DNA from: an uncultured Bacteroidales bacterium
GTDB lineage: Bacteria > Bacteroidota > Bacteroidia > Bacteroidales > UBA932
Assembly: GCA_944325435.1 (NCBI GenBank)
Contig: CALVAC010000002.1
Location: forward strand, 124,001 to 188,000
Length of the DNA: 64,000 bases
Reading direction: 5' to 3'
Shown: positions 44,531-53,608 of the stretch, piece after piece
How the letters are laid out: every line of letters begins with the position of its first letter
Position numbering within the stretch: position 1 is the stretch's first letter
The notes under the pieces: model-generated
Told to the model about the DNA's origin: nothing
Seen by the model: only the letters and a program-made list of their open reading frames with translations
Databases searched by the model: none
Translations under genes and position numbers: made by a program

Positions 44531-47347
44531 CTATTCGGCGGCCGGTCCCATCACGATTTCAACGAAGTTGCCCTGTTCCAGTATGCTCTGGAGCACTGAT
44601 TTGATGTTTTCCTTGTTGATTTCAGAAATGGCAGCCTCGTATTCAGCATCGAAGTCCTCTCCATCATAGTTGTACCAGTTCTGGAGATTGCTGAGCCAGT
44701 ATCCGTTGCTGATTCTTGATTCAGGTATCTTCTTCTTGAAGTTCTCGACAGCCATTGATATCTGGGCTTCTGTCGGCCCTTCTTTGGCCAGGTCTTCCAG
44801 CCCCTTGACTGCCAGTTCCCTGAGCTTGTCGGACTGTCCAGGGTTGGTGTTGAAGTACACCTCTATCATTGCCCTGTCTTCAGGAAGCCTCTGCATGCCT
44901 AAGTGGGCGGAAGCGCCGTATGTGCCACCCTCTTCCTCCCTGAGTGTCTCTGTGTATATCATATCAAGGATATATGATGCAGCATCGAGCATGACTGCAG
45001 TCCTGACACTGTATGGGATATAGGCGGTCCATACCTGGAGTACCGTGTTCATCGGTGTCTCCATTTCCGTAGTGAACACATCCTCTTTCTTGCCTTTGGC
45101 TATTCTCGGGATATTGTCCACCCATTCTGTGGCTTTCTTTCCTTTCGGAAGCGAGCCGAAATATTTCTCCGCCATCGGCTTCAGGGTATCGGGGTCAACA
45201 TTTCCGACAATATAGACAGTGGTGCCGGCAGCATCCTTGAAGAGTTGATCCCTGTAGACCCTTTCGATGGTCTCCATAGATGCCTTTTCGACCGTCTCCT
45301 CTGACAGCGTCACGTTTCTCGGGTTGTCACCGTAGAGGTCTTTGCCTATCCGGTTCTGGAAAATGAATCCTGGCTGGGTCTCGAGGTTAGGGAGCAAAGC
45401 CTTGATCTGCTCTATGCCCAGCATATATTCATCGAAGTCAAATCTCGGGTCGGTGAATTTCAGGTACATGAGCTGGAGTGCTGTCTCCAGGTCTTTGGGT
45501 GATGCACTGGCGGAAATGCCGTGACGGAAGTTGCCGAGGTTAAGGGATACGCTGACGGACTTGCCCGCGAGCATCTTGGAGAGTGTCGTGCTCGGGAACT
45601 TCGAGATTCCTGAATTCCTCTCGAACAGGGAGATTATGTTGTCTTCGAATGAAGGCAGGTCTTCAGTGTCGATCAGGCTCAATCCTCCATCCTTTACCAG
45701 CTGGATGATTACCTGGTCTTTCTTGTAGTCTGTAGGCAGCACGACAACTTTGACCCCGTTCTTGAGAGTCCATTCGGTGGCCCCGTATATTGTGGAGGTC
45801 TCCTTCTTGACTTTTGCTCCCTTGAGTGCCGCAGGATCGAGGAGAGGCTCGTTTATGTGCTCTTCCTCGTTTGCAGTGATTTCGGATGCCTTGACTTCCT
45901 TTATGGCATCGAGAAAGTCTGTCTCAGATGGATGGACAAGACCTTCCTTTTCAGGAGCCTTGTAGACGATTACCATGTTGGTGTCCGGAGCCATCTGGCT
46001 TGCGACATTGTTGAGCATGCCTGAATTGATCTGCGAGCAGAACATCTTTGCATATTCGTATGCCTTGGCCGGTTCCATATATGGCCGGTTGTCGAAGAAG
46101 TTGTCTATGTATTCGTCTATGAATTCGGAGTTGTTCCTCGTGTCTGCGGCATCGGCTGTCTTTTCGAAGGCGCGGAGGATGTTGTCCTTGGCCCTTGACA
46201 CCTCTGCATCCGAGAAACCGTACCTCTTCATTTTCTCGACCTCGGTGAGGAAAGCCTTGAACGCCGGTATGCCTTCTCCATCCTTGCATGATATTGAGCC
46301 GAATGTAGTCTGGCATGTCTCGCAGAGATTGTCAAAGCCGAGGCCTGCCGACATGAAAGGAGCATCAGGCTTGGATGCGATGTCGTTGAACCTTTCTGCC
46401 ATAATGATGTATATATAGGTGTCCACGAGGTCGAGCAGCATTCCTACATCAGTGCTGTTGAGCTCTTCCGGCCTTGCTTCACTCTTCCAGAGGACCTCTA
46501 TGCCTGTGGATGTAGCTTCCGGGTCCGTGATGATGCCGATCAAAGGTTCCCTGTTGTCTGGGATGACCGGCATTACCTTCGGTGTCGGGTTCTCTGCCGC
46601 AGGTATGTCGCTGAACAGCTCCCTGATCTTGTTCTCTATGTAGTCAACATCGATGTCTCCTACGACTATGACTGCCTGCAGGTCAGGCCTGTACCATGTC
46701 CTGTAGAAGTTGACGAGGCTTTCTGGCCTGAAGTTCTCGAGGTTGTCCTGGCTGCCGATGAGGGTGCACGTGGCATATTTGGAGTCTCCGTAGTAGTAAG
46801 GCAGGGATTTCTCATGCATCCTCCATGTTGCGTTGTTCCTGGATCTCTTCTCCTCAATGATCACGCCCCTTTCCTTGTCTATCTCGACAGGGTCGCATGT
46901 CACGAAATGGGAGTAATCATGCATGATCAGCAGGCAGGTGTCCACGATGCCTGTCCTTGACACAGGGATGTTGTTGAGCATATATGTGGTCTGCTCTACG
47001 CCTGTGGCTGCGTTGATGTTGCGTCCGAATTCCGCCCCTATGCTCTGTAGATAGTCCAGTATCTGCTTGTCCGGAAAGTTCTTGGTGCCGTTGAAGCACA
47101 TGTGCTCGAGGAAGTGGGCGAGACCGTCCTGGTCAGGAGTTTCCTGGATGGCGCCTACATTTGTCGCCAGGTAGAACTCCGCCCTGCCTTCAGGCCTGTC
47201 GTTGTGCCTGATATAGTAGGTGAGCCCGTTGTCCAGCTTTCCTTTGCGGACGGCCGGATCGTTCGGCAGCTGCTGGATCTGCGGCTGCTGTCCGAAGACA
47301 AGGGCTGCCGAGAACAATGCAGCAATTAATGTAAAGATACGTTTCAT
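44531..47347 (-). CDS. M16 family (pitrilysin-type) zinc metallopeptidase
   Basis: The 938-residue exported protease has a signal peptide (AALVFGQ). The inverted zinc motif HFLEH is at residues 78-82 within DGLAHFLEHMCFNGT, followed by the distal Glu region RGVIIEEKRS. Two M16 N/C domain pairs fill the protein, the second being inactive as usual (WTLKNGVKVVVLPTDY). Members of this size degrade peptides in the periplasm or at the surface. It is divergent from a LysR-type gene, with -7 elements only 11 bases apart. Confidence 0.95.
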   Translation of the reverse strand: MKRIFTLIAALFSAALVFGQQPQIQQLPNDPAVRKGKLDNGLTYYIRHNDRPEGRAEFYLATNVGAIQETPDQDGLAHFLEHMCFNGTKNFPDKQILDYLQSIGAEFGRNINAATGVEQTTYMLNNIPVSRTGIVDTCLLIMHDYSHFVTCDPVEIDKERGVIIEEKRSRNNATWRMHEKSLPYYYGDSKYATCTLIGSQDNLENFRPESLVNFYRTWYRPDLQAVIVVGDIDVDYIENKIRELFSDIPAAENPTPKVMPVIPDNREPLIGIITDPEATSTGIEVLWKSEARPEELNSTDVGMLLDLVDTYIYIIMAERFNDIASKPDAPFMSAGLGFDNLCETCQTTFGSISCKDGEGIPAFKAFLTEVEKMKRYGFSDAEVSRAKDNILRAFEKTADAADTRNNSEFIDEYIDNFFDNRPYMEPAKAYEYAKMFCSQINSGMLNNVASQMAPDTNMVIVYKAPEKEGLVHPSETDFLDAIKEVKASEITANEEEHINEPLLDPAALKGAKVKKETSTIYGATEWTLKNGVKVVVLPTDYKKDQVIIQLVKDGGLSLIDTEDLPSFEDNIISLFERNSGISKFPSTTLSKMLAGKSVSVSLNLGNFRHGISASASPKDLETALQLMYLKFTDPRFDFDEYMLGIEQIKALLPNLETQPGFIFQNRIGKDLYGDNPRNVTLSEETVEKASMETIERVYRDQLFKDAAGTTVYIVGNVDPDTLKPMAEKYFGSLPKGKKATEWVDNIPRIAKGKKEDVFTTEMETPMNTVLQVWTAYIPYSVRTAVMLDAASYILDMIYTETLREEEGGTYGASAHLGMQRLPEDRAMIEVYFNTNPGQSDKLRELAVKGLEDLAKEGPTEAQISMAVENFKKKIPESRISNGYWLSNLQNWYNYDGEDFDAEYEAAISEINKENIKSVLQSILEQGNFVEIVMGPAAE

Positions 47348-47441
47348 AATGGTATTTGGTTAACAATAATTTAAATGTCAAGCCTGTATGCCGTGCCGGC
47401 GTGGCTGGCCGGAAAGGCAATAAAAATTGAGCCAAAACACA

Positions 47442-47449
47442 CAAAAGTA
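47442..47449 (-). promoter_or_regulatory. Probable -7 element of the M16 gene
   Basis: On the minus strand TACTTTTG matches TAnnTTTG. It is 95 bases before the start of the M16 gene. No TTTG lies at the ideal spacing. Confidence 0.45.
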
Positions 47450-47460
47450 CAAATAATTTA

Positions 47461-47468
47461 TAACTTTG
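47461..47468 (+). promoter_or_regulatory. Probable -7 element of the LysR-type gene
   Basis: TAACTTTG matches TAnnTTTG. It places the transcript start near 47475, after the ATG at 47466, so translation most likely begins at 47493. Confidence 0.5.
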
Positions 47469-47492
47469 CGAAATCATGTCATTGTCACAGAT

Positions 47493-48008
47493 ATGGAGGA
47501 TTTCCGGATGAGGGTTTTCGAGGCCGTGTATGTCTCTCGCAGTTTCACAAGGGCTGCGGATGCTCTCGGCATCAGTCAGCCTGCTATCAGCCAGAACATT
47601 TCCGAACTGGAGAAAACCCTTGGCTGCCGTCTCTTTTCCAGGGCGGGGGGCAAGGTGTCCATCACTCCGCAGGGGGAGGTCTTCCATCGTTTTGCGCTCA
47701 GGATCCTGTCTGCGTACCGTTCTCTCGGGACTTTGTTCGGCACAAGTCTGTCTGCAGGAAGCACTTTCAGGATATATGCCGAGCCTGCGGCGAGGAGCTA
47801 TCTTGCCGTAGACCTGCTCGGGGAGCTTGAAGTCCTGTTCCCGGACTGCGGTTTCTCTCTGGCGGACACTCCGGAGGATGCCGATGCCTGTATTGTGTCG
47901 GTACCGGCAAGACAGGATGAATGCCTTGTCTTCAGATTCCAAGTCCTTCCTGTGGACCGGCCTCTGTCAGAAGTCATCAGAATCCTGCTTGAAGATATGC
48001 TGGGCTGA
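47493..48008 (+). CDS. Short LysR-type regulator lacking most of the effector domain
   Basis: The 171-residue product opens MEDFRMRVFEAVYVSRSFT and has a clear LysR winged helix (RAADALGISQPAISQNISEL, then GCRLFSRAGGKVSITPQGEV). A normal LysR protein has about 300 residues; here only one short alpha/beta segment follows the linker, so the effector-binding region is about half the usual size. The frame ends cleanly and shows no decayed remainder before the next gene. It might bind DNA without a small-molecule signal and control the divergent M16 gene and itself. The open frame also begins at 47466. Confidence 0.85.
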   Translation: MEDFRMRVFEAVYVSRSFTRAADALGISQPAISQNISELEKTLGCRLFSRAGGKVSITPQGEVFHRFALRILSAYRSLGTLFGTSLSAGSTFRIYAEPAARSYLAVDLLGELEVLFPDCGFSLADTPEDADACIVSVPARQDECLVFRFQVLPVDRPLSEVIRILLEDMLG

Positions 48009-48090
48009 CTGTAACCGATAATTAACATCTCCTTATTGTAAATTTAATGAGCGGCATGTAATTTTACGCATCCATTTTAGATAACAGGGT

Positions 48091-48570
48091 ATGGAGGGAG
48101 ACATTGACATTACCGGAATTCTGTCAGGAGACGCGGAGGAGTTCAGAACTCTGTTCTACCGGTGGTATCCGAAAATAAGGGGGTTCATAAACTGTCTTGT
48201 GAAAAGCGATGCGGTTTCCGGGGATCTGACGCAGGACATATTCCTGAGGATATGGAAGGACAGGGATATGCTCGGGAACATAGCCTCGATAGAGTCATAT
48301 ATGTACAGAATGGCCAGGAACATGTCGTTGAACTGGCTCAAGCACCGTAAGGTCGAGACCGGCTATGCCCCTGTCTGGGAGAGTCCGTACGATGATGCAC
48401 CGGACAGCATTGTGGCGGAAAAGGAGATGCGTCTGCTTGTGGATCTCGTGGTGAGCGGTATGCCGGAACAGAGGCGGAGGATATTCGAGTGGACAATGTC
48501 AGATGTGACAGGACATATCTGCCGTTCTGGGGAGAGAAGCTTGTCTGGAAAAAAGATGAAGGCCTTGTAA
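48091..48570 (+). pseudogene. ECF-type sigma factor truncated before region 4
   Basis: The 159-residue frame carries a normal sigma-70 region 2 (FRTLFYRWYPKIRGFINCLV, LTQDIFLRIWKD, SYMYRMARNMSLNWLKHRK) and the linker up to MPEQRRRIFE. There, family members continue into the region 4 helix-turn-helix that reads the -35 element. Instead the frame reads WTMSDVTGHICRSGERSLSG and stops. Neither other frame restores a helix-turn-helix. No FecR-type anti-sigma gene follows. It is most likely non-functional for promoter recognition, although a region 2-only protein could still be made. Confidence 0.75.
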
Positions 48571-48576
48571 GATAAA

Positions 48577-48607
48577 GAGAGAGCGGCTCCGGTAGAGTCG
48601 CTCTCCT
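48577..48607. terminator. Hairpin between convergent sigma-factor remnant and esterase gene
   Basis: GAGAGCGGCTC (48579-48589) pairs with GAGTCGCTCTC (48595-48605), with one G-U and a five-base loop. T-runs are short on both sides, so termination may be weak or bidirectional. Confidence 0.55.
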
Positions 48608-48616
48608 CAGCTGTTT

Positions 48617-49657
48617 CTATCTGTTCCTCTGGGCTTCGAGCCAGCGTTCGAGCGATGAGTAGAATTCATCCCTTGCATAGCTGAACCCGTCATGCCCTTT
48701 ACCTACATATCTTTCGGCTGAAAAGCCCCAGCCGTGGCCACCGGAAGGATAGATATGCATCTCCACGGGGACATTGCAGGACAGGAGCGAACGGTAGAGC
48801 CTTATGCTGTTCTCTGCCGGGACTGTCCTGTCATCGCTGCACAGGGCCAGGAATGCGGGAGCATTGTCTGGAGATACCTGGTTTTCGAGAGAATACCTTT
48901 TCTCAAGCATGCTGTACTGCCTCTTTGCCCTGTCCCATTCTTTCCAGGTCTTTCCGCTTCTCGAAGTGAACTCCCTTTCGTTCCCGATAAGCTGGTCGTG
49001 CGTCCCTCCGTGCGATACGGTTGTGTCGAAGGTGACTACAGGATAGATGAACACCGAGAAATCCGGTCTTGTGGCGGCATCGGCATACATTACAGATGCC
49101 GTCACTGCGAGATGTCCGCCGGCGGAAAATCCCATAACTCCGATCTGGCTGATTCCCCATTTCTCTGCATTCTCCCTGCAGTAGCGGAAAGTGTTCTGTA
49201 CATCTGCAAGCGGCACTTCCCAGTGACCGGCGGGGAGACGGTATTTGACGACAGCTGCGGTAATGCCCCTCTCGGCAAGCCATTCTGCCACATATACACC
49301 CTCATTGTATGAGGACACGATGCTGTATCCTCCTCCGGGACATACTATCACCATCTGTCCGTTCGGTTTCTTCGGAAAATAGAGGTCGAACCTTGCATTG
49401 ACATTGATGTTGCCGATGTTTCCCGCACCGTTTATTTCCTCCGGACCTGTGAGTCCGTTGCTCTCTTCCATCCTGAATCCTGCGCAGGTGACTTTGTCGG
49501 CGACCACGGGGTCGGTGTTGTCAACAAGTTTCTCCCCGTACAGGAGCACTGTCTCGTCTGGCCTGAAGTCCGTCTTGGGCTGCGCCATTACATCCTGGGC
49601 TGCGGCCGATACGAACAAGCCGGCCATTGCAGCTGCAATCATTGCTTTCGTTTTCAT
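48617..49657 (-). CDS. Secreted alpha/beta-hydrolase, acetyl-xylan esterase-like
   Basis: The start MKTKAMIAAAMAGLFVSAAA is chosen because it begins a signal peptide; the open frame runs 39 codons further upstream. The 346-residue product has an oxyanion-type PGGGYSIVS, nucleophile Ser178 in GFSAGGHL, and likely catalytic Asp275 or Asp276 in CSDDRTVP and His308 in SGGHGWGF. This pattern is common in Bacteroidota carbohydrate esterases that remove acetyl groups from xylan-type polymers, although the substrate is not shown. No glycoside hydrolase is adjacent. Confidence 0.88.
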   Translation of the reverse strand: MKTKAMIAAAMAGLFVSAAAQDVMAQPKTDFRPDETVLLYGEKLVDNTDPVVADKVTCAGFRMEESNGLTGPEEINGAGNIGNINVNARFDLYFPKKPNGQMVIVCPGGGYSIVSSYNEGVYVAEWLAERGITAAVVKYRLPAGHWEVPLADVQNTFRYCRENAEKWGISQIGVMGFSAGGHLAVTASVMYADAATRPDFSVFIYPVVTFDTTVSHGGTHDQLIGNEREFTSRSGKTWKEWDRAKRQYSMLEKRYSLENQVSPDNAPAFLALCSDDRTVPAENSIRLYRSLLSCNVPVEMHIYPSGGHGWGFSAERYVGKGHDGFSYARDEFYSSLERWLEAQRNR

Positions 49658-49851
49658 TCTGTCTTTCTTTTGTTGTTCCCTGCCTGCGATGCCAGTTGTG
49701 TAAAATGTGTGGTTAACTGTTTTTTTTGCAGACAGGTATGTTTTACTGGCATCAGTTTTCCGGATTCCGGTCATTATGATAGTCCGTAATTGAAATGTTG
49801 TTGATTGATAATATGATACGGATTAATGAATTCATCGGTCCGGCATTGAAT

Positions 49852-49881
49852 AAAAAGGGCCGGCTGCATTGCAACCAGCCC
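49852..49881 (-). terminator. Rho-independent terminator of pyruvate:ferredoxin oxidoreductase
   Basis: On the minus strand an 11-base stem (49857-49867 with 49871-49881, two G-U pairs) with a three-base loop is followed by TTTTT. It lies about 25 bases after the stop codon. Confidence 0.8.
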
Positions 49882-49903
49882 TGAAACCGTATAAGGTCGA
49901 AGA

Positions 49904-52900
49904 CTATTCCTTGCCTGCGAGTCTCTTGTAGGTGTTGAGACGGATCTTCGCAAACTCTTCGGTCTTCTCGAGCAGCTCTCCGGCTGTCTCAGGGAACATC
50001 TTGTAGAGCGATGCGAACCTCACCTCTCCTTTCAGGAAATCCTGGAACTTGGTCCAGTCAGGCTCCTTGCTGTCGAGAGAGAACGGATTCTTCCCTTCCT
50101 CCTCAAGGACAGGATTGTATCTGTAGAGATGCCAGTAACCGCATTCTACAGCGAGTTTCTCCTCCTTCTGGCTCAGACCCATACCTGCTTTCAGCCCGTG
50201 GTTGATACAAGGCGAGTAAGCAATGATAAGGGATGGGCCATCGTATGCCTCCGCTTCCTTGATGGCATTGAAGAACTGTGCCGGATTTGCCCCCATAGCT
50301 ACCTGTGCCACATATACATATCCATAGCTGATAGCCATCATTCCGAGGTCTTTCTTGCGGATTTTCTTTCCTGAAGCGGCGAACTTCGCAATGGCTCCTG
50401 CAGGAGTTGACTTTGATGACTGTCCACCGGTATTGGAATATACCTCGGTGTCGAGCACGAGAACATTCACATTCTCTCCGGAAGCGAGGACATGGTCGAG
50501 TCCGCCGTATCCGATGTCGTATGCCCAGCCGTCACCTCCGAATATCCACTGGCTGCGGGATGGGATGAAGTGCCTGTATTCAAGAAGTGCCTTGCAGGTG
50601 TCGCAGCCGCACTCCTCCATAAGAGGGACAAGCTCATCTGCGACCTCCCGGGTCACTTTCGCATCGTTGCGGTTTTCCAGCCACTTCGTGAAGAGGGCCT
50701 TCATCTGGTCTGTGCAGCAGCTGCATGAGAGTCCCTGTTCCATCAGTCTGGCTACTGTGGCGCGGGCCCTGTCGGAGCCGAGCTTCATACCGAGACCGTA
50801 TTCAGCGTTGTCCTCGAACAGGGAGTTGGCCCATGCAGGTCCGTGCCCGTTTGCGTTGGTGCAGTAAGGAGATGCCGGGAATGATGCCCCGTAGATTGAA
50901 GAGCATCCAGTCGCGTTGGCAATCATCATATGGTCACCGAAAAGCTGGGTGATGGTCTTGATGTATGGTGTCTCGCCGCAGCCTGCGCATGCTCCTGAGA
51001 ACTCGAACAGAGGCTGTGAGAACTGTGCGTTCTTTACGTTCTGGAACTTGTTCTGTACTGTGTCCTTGTATCCGATGCTTGAGTGCAGCCAGTTGAAGTT
51101 GGCCTGCTCCGCCTCCTGTGTGTCGGCAAGCTTCATGACAAGGGCCTTGTCCTTGGCCGGACATACATCGGCGCAGTTGCCGCAGCCTGTACAGTCGGCA
51201 GGGGATACCTGCATTGTGAACGTGTAGTCCTTGAATACGGCCTTGCCCTGTGCCTTCTTGATACCTGCAGGAGCTGATGCGGCTTCTTCTGCAGTCATAA
51301 GGAACGGACGGATTGCAGCGTGCGGGCAGACGAATGCACAGGTGTTGCACTGGATACAGTTCTCTGCCTTCCATTCCGGTACATACACTGCGACTCCGCG
51401 TTTCTCGTATGCGGCTGTTCCGTCCGGTATTGTGCCGTCAGCTGCATCCTTGAACGCACTTACAGGGAGCTGGTCACCGCACTGTGCGTTCACGATGTCT
51501 GCAACCTGCTTTACGAATTCCGGTGCGAGCCTGTCCTTGTTAGGGTTCTCGAACTTGCCGGTGATTTCTTTCCACTCCGCAGGAACATCCACCTTGATGT
51601 ATTCTCCGCCCCTGTCTACGGCAGCGTAGTTCATCTTGACGACATTCTCGCCTTTCTTGCCATAGCTCTTGTCGATGGCCTTCTTCATGTAAGTCACGGC
51701 GTCCTCGTAAGGGATGATACCTGTGATCTTGAAGAATGCCGACTGGAGGATGGTGTTGGTCCTTCCCCCGAGACCGATTTCTGCAGCGATCTTGGTGGCG
51801 TTGATGATATAGAGGGAGATGTTCTTCTTTCCGATGACGGACTTCACATAGTCAGGAATCCTCTTCAGGGTCTCCTCCTCGTCCCAGATGCTGTTGAGCA
51901 GGAGGGTGCCGTTCTGCTTGATGCCTTTGAGCACATCGTACTTGTGCAGATATGAAGGCACGTGGCAGGCTACGAAGTCAGGCGTGGACACAAGGTATGG
52001 AGCCTTGATTGGCAGGTCTCCGAAACGGAGGTGAGAGCAGGTGTATCCGCCTGATTTCTTTGAGTCATAGTCGAAATATCCCTGGCAGTATTTGTCGGTG
52101 TGGTCACCGATGATCTTGATGGTGTTCTTGTTGGCACCGACAGTACCGTCGGATCCGAGTCCGTAGAACTTGCACTCCGTAGTGCCCGGCTTCACAATGG
52201 AGATCTCCTCCTTGACCGGGAGCGACTTGAATGTCACATCATCCACTATGCCGATAGTGAACCCGTTCTTAGGCTCGGCGAGTTCAAGGTTCTCATATAC
52301 AGCAACGATCTGTGCAGGGGAAGTGTCCTTTGATGAAAGACCGTAGCGGCCGCCGATTACAAGCGGTGCATTCTCCGCACCCTGGAAGAGTGCCTTCACA
52401 TCAAGGTAGAGAGGCTCTCCGAGAGCTCCCGGCTCCTTGGTCCTGTCGAGCACCGCGATTCTCTTGACGCTCTTAGGAAGGACTTTCATGAAATACTTTG
52501 CAGAGAACGGCCTGTAGAGACGCACTATGATGAGTCCGGTCTTCTTTCCCTGAGATGCGAGGTAGTCGATGGTCTCCTTGATGGTCTCCGTGACAGAACC
52601 CATCGCTATGATGATGTTCTCTGCATCAGGAGCGCCGTAGTAGTCGAACGGACGGTAGTCCCTGCCTGTGGCCTCGCTGATCTCACCCATATATCTTGCG
52701 ACGATGTCAGGTACGGCATCGTAGTATTCGTTGCATGCCTCGCGTGCCTGGAAATATACGTCACCGTTCTGTGCCGTACCTCTTGTCACAGGGGCATCCG
52801 GATTGAGGGCCTTTGCCCTGAATTTTGCGAGGGACTTTGTGCTTATCATCTCCCTGAGCTTGTCTTCAGGAATGAGCTCTATCTTCTGGATTTCGTGTGA

Positions 52901-53434
52901 TGTCCGGAACCCATCGAAGAAATGGATAAACGGTACGCTTGACTTGATGGTTGACAGGTGTGCCACAGCTGCCATGTCGAGTGCCTCCTGAACGGATGCA
53001 GATGCGAGCATGGCGAATCCTGTCTGGCGGCATGCCATCACATCCTGGTGGTCTCCGAAGATAGAGAGCGCATGGGATGCGAGAGCGCGGGCTGAAACAT
53101 GGAATACTGCAGGAAGCAGTTCTCCTGCAATTTTGTACATATTCGGGATCATCAGAAGCAGACCCTGTGATGCCGTGAATGTGGTTGTAAGGGCTCCGGC
53201 CTGGAGAGAGCCGTGTACAGCGCCTGCCGCACCCCCTTCACTTTGCATTTCGGTAACTTTCACAGTCTCCCCGAAGAGATTCTTCTTTCCCTGAGCTGCC
53301 CACTCATCGACATATTCTGCCATAGTCGATGACGGTGTGATAGGGTAGATCGCAGCGTGCTCGCTGAAAAGATAAGCGATGTGGGCAGCTGCGTAGTTAC
53401 CGTCACAAGTGATAAATTTTTTCTCGTTTGCCAT
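49904..53434 (-). CDS. nifJ: Pyruvate:ferredoxin (flavodoxin) oxidoreductase
   Basis: This enzyme converts pyruvate and CoA to acetyl-CoA and CO2 and passes electrons to ferredoxin, central to anaerobic fermentation. The 1176-residue single-chain form carries, in order, the pyruvate-binding domain (AIYPITPSSTMAEY), the CoA domain, the 2[4Fe-4S] insert (CIQCNTCAFVCP and CTGCGNCADVCP), and the thiamine diphosphate domain (GACAGCGETPYIK, GDGWAYDIGYGGLDHVL, NTGGQSSKSTPAG). It is a single-gene unit with its own terminator. The ferredoxin at 44025 is a plausible partner. Confidence 0.98.
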   Translation of the reverse strand: MANEKKFITCDGNYAAAHIAYLFSEHAAIYPITPSSTMAEYVDEWAAQGKKNLFGETVKVTEMQSEGGAAGAVHGSLQAGALTTTFTASQGLLLMIPNMYKIAGELLPAVFHVSARALASHALSIFGDHQDVMACRQTGFAMLASASVQEALDMAAVAHLSTIKSSVPFIHFFDGFRTSHEIQKIELIPEDKLREMISTKSLAKFRAKALNPDAPVTRGTAQNGDVYFQAREACNEYYDAVPDIVARYMGEISEATGRDYRPFDYYGAPDAENIIIAMGSVTETIKETIDYLASQGKKTGLIIVRLYRPFSAKYFMKVLPKSVKRIAVLDRTKEPGALGEPLYLDVKALFQGAENAPLVIGGRYGLSSKDTSPAQIVAVYENLELAEPKNGFTIGIVDDVTFKSLPVKEEISIVKPGTTECKFYGLGSDGTVGANKNTIKIIGDHTDKYCQGYFDYDSKKSGGYTCSHLRFGDLPIKAPYLVSTPDFVACHVPSYLHKYDVLKGIKQNGTLLLNSIWDEEETLKRIPDYVKSVIGKKNISLYIINATKIAAEIGLGGRTNTILQSAFFKITGIIPYEDAVTYMKKAIDKSYGKKGENVVKMNYAAVDRGGEYIKVDVPAEWKEITGKFENPNKDRLAPEFVKQVADIVNAQCGDQLPVSAFKDAADGTIPDGTAAYEKRGVAVYVPEWKAENCIQCNTCAFVCPHAAIRPFLMTAEEAASAPAGIKKAQGKAVFKDYTFTMQVSPADCTGCGNCADVCPAKDKALVMKLADTQEAEQANFNWLHSSIGYKDTVQNKFQNVKNAQFSQPLFEFSGACAGCGETPYIKTITQLFGDHMMIANATGCSSIYGASFPASPYCTNANGHGPAWANSLFEDNAEYGLGMKLGSDRARATVARLMEQGLSCSCCTDQMKALFTKWLENRNDAKVTREVADELVPLMEECGCDTCKALLEYRHFIPSRSQWIFGGDGWAYDIGYGGLDHVLASGENVNVLVLDTEVYSNTGGQSSKSTPAGAIAKFAASGKKIRKKDLGMMAISYGYVYVAQVAMGANPAQFFNAIKEAEAYDGPSLIIAYSPCINHGLKAGMGLSQKEEKLAVECGYWHLYRYNPVLEEEGKNPFSLDSKEPDWTKFQDFLKGEVRFASLYKMFPETAGELLEKTEEFAKIRLNTYKRLAGKE

Positions 53435-53560
53435 AATCGTTAAAGTTTATGAGACTTGGTTATATCATTTTAAAATGTTTTCTGTCTCTGTGCCGTGTCC
53501 GGTCACGAAATCTTTGCGAATTTATACAAATTTTCCGTATAATCCGAAGAAATTCCGATA

Positions 53561-53600
53561 AAACTACAGGAGGGCGCGTCGTTATGATGCACCCTCCTGT
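53561..53600 (-). terminator. Terminator of fabD
   Basis: ACAGGAGGG (53566-53574) pairs with CCCTCCTGT (53592-53600), extended by GC after one mismatch. On the minus strand a short T-rich run follows. It is adjacent to the fabD stop. Confidence 0.75.
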
Positions 53601-53608
53601 ACCGGTCA

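Noticed and set aside
48480..48570. A simple frameshift hiding an intact sigma region 4.
   Set aside because: Both other forward frames were read; one stops after a few codons and the other gives residues without a helix-turn-helix.
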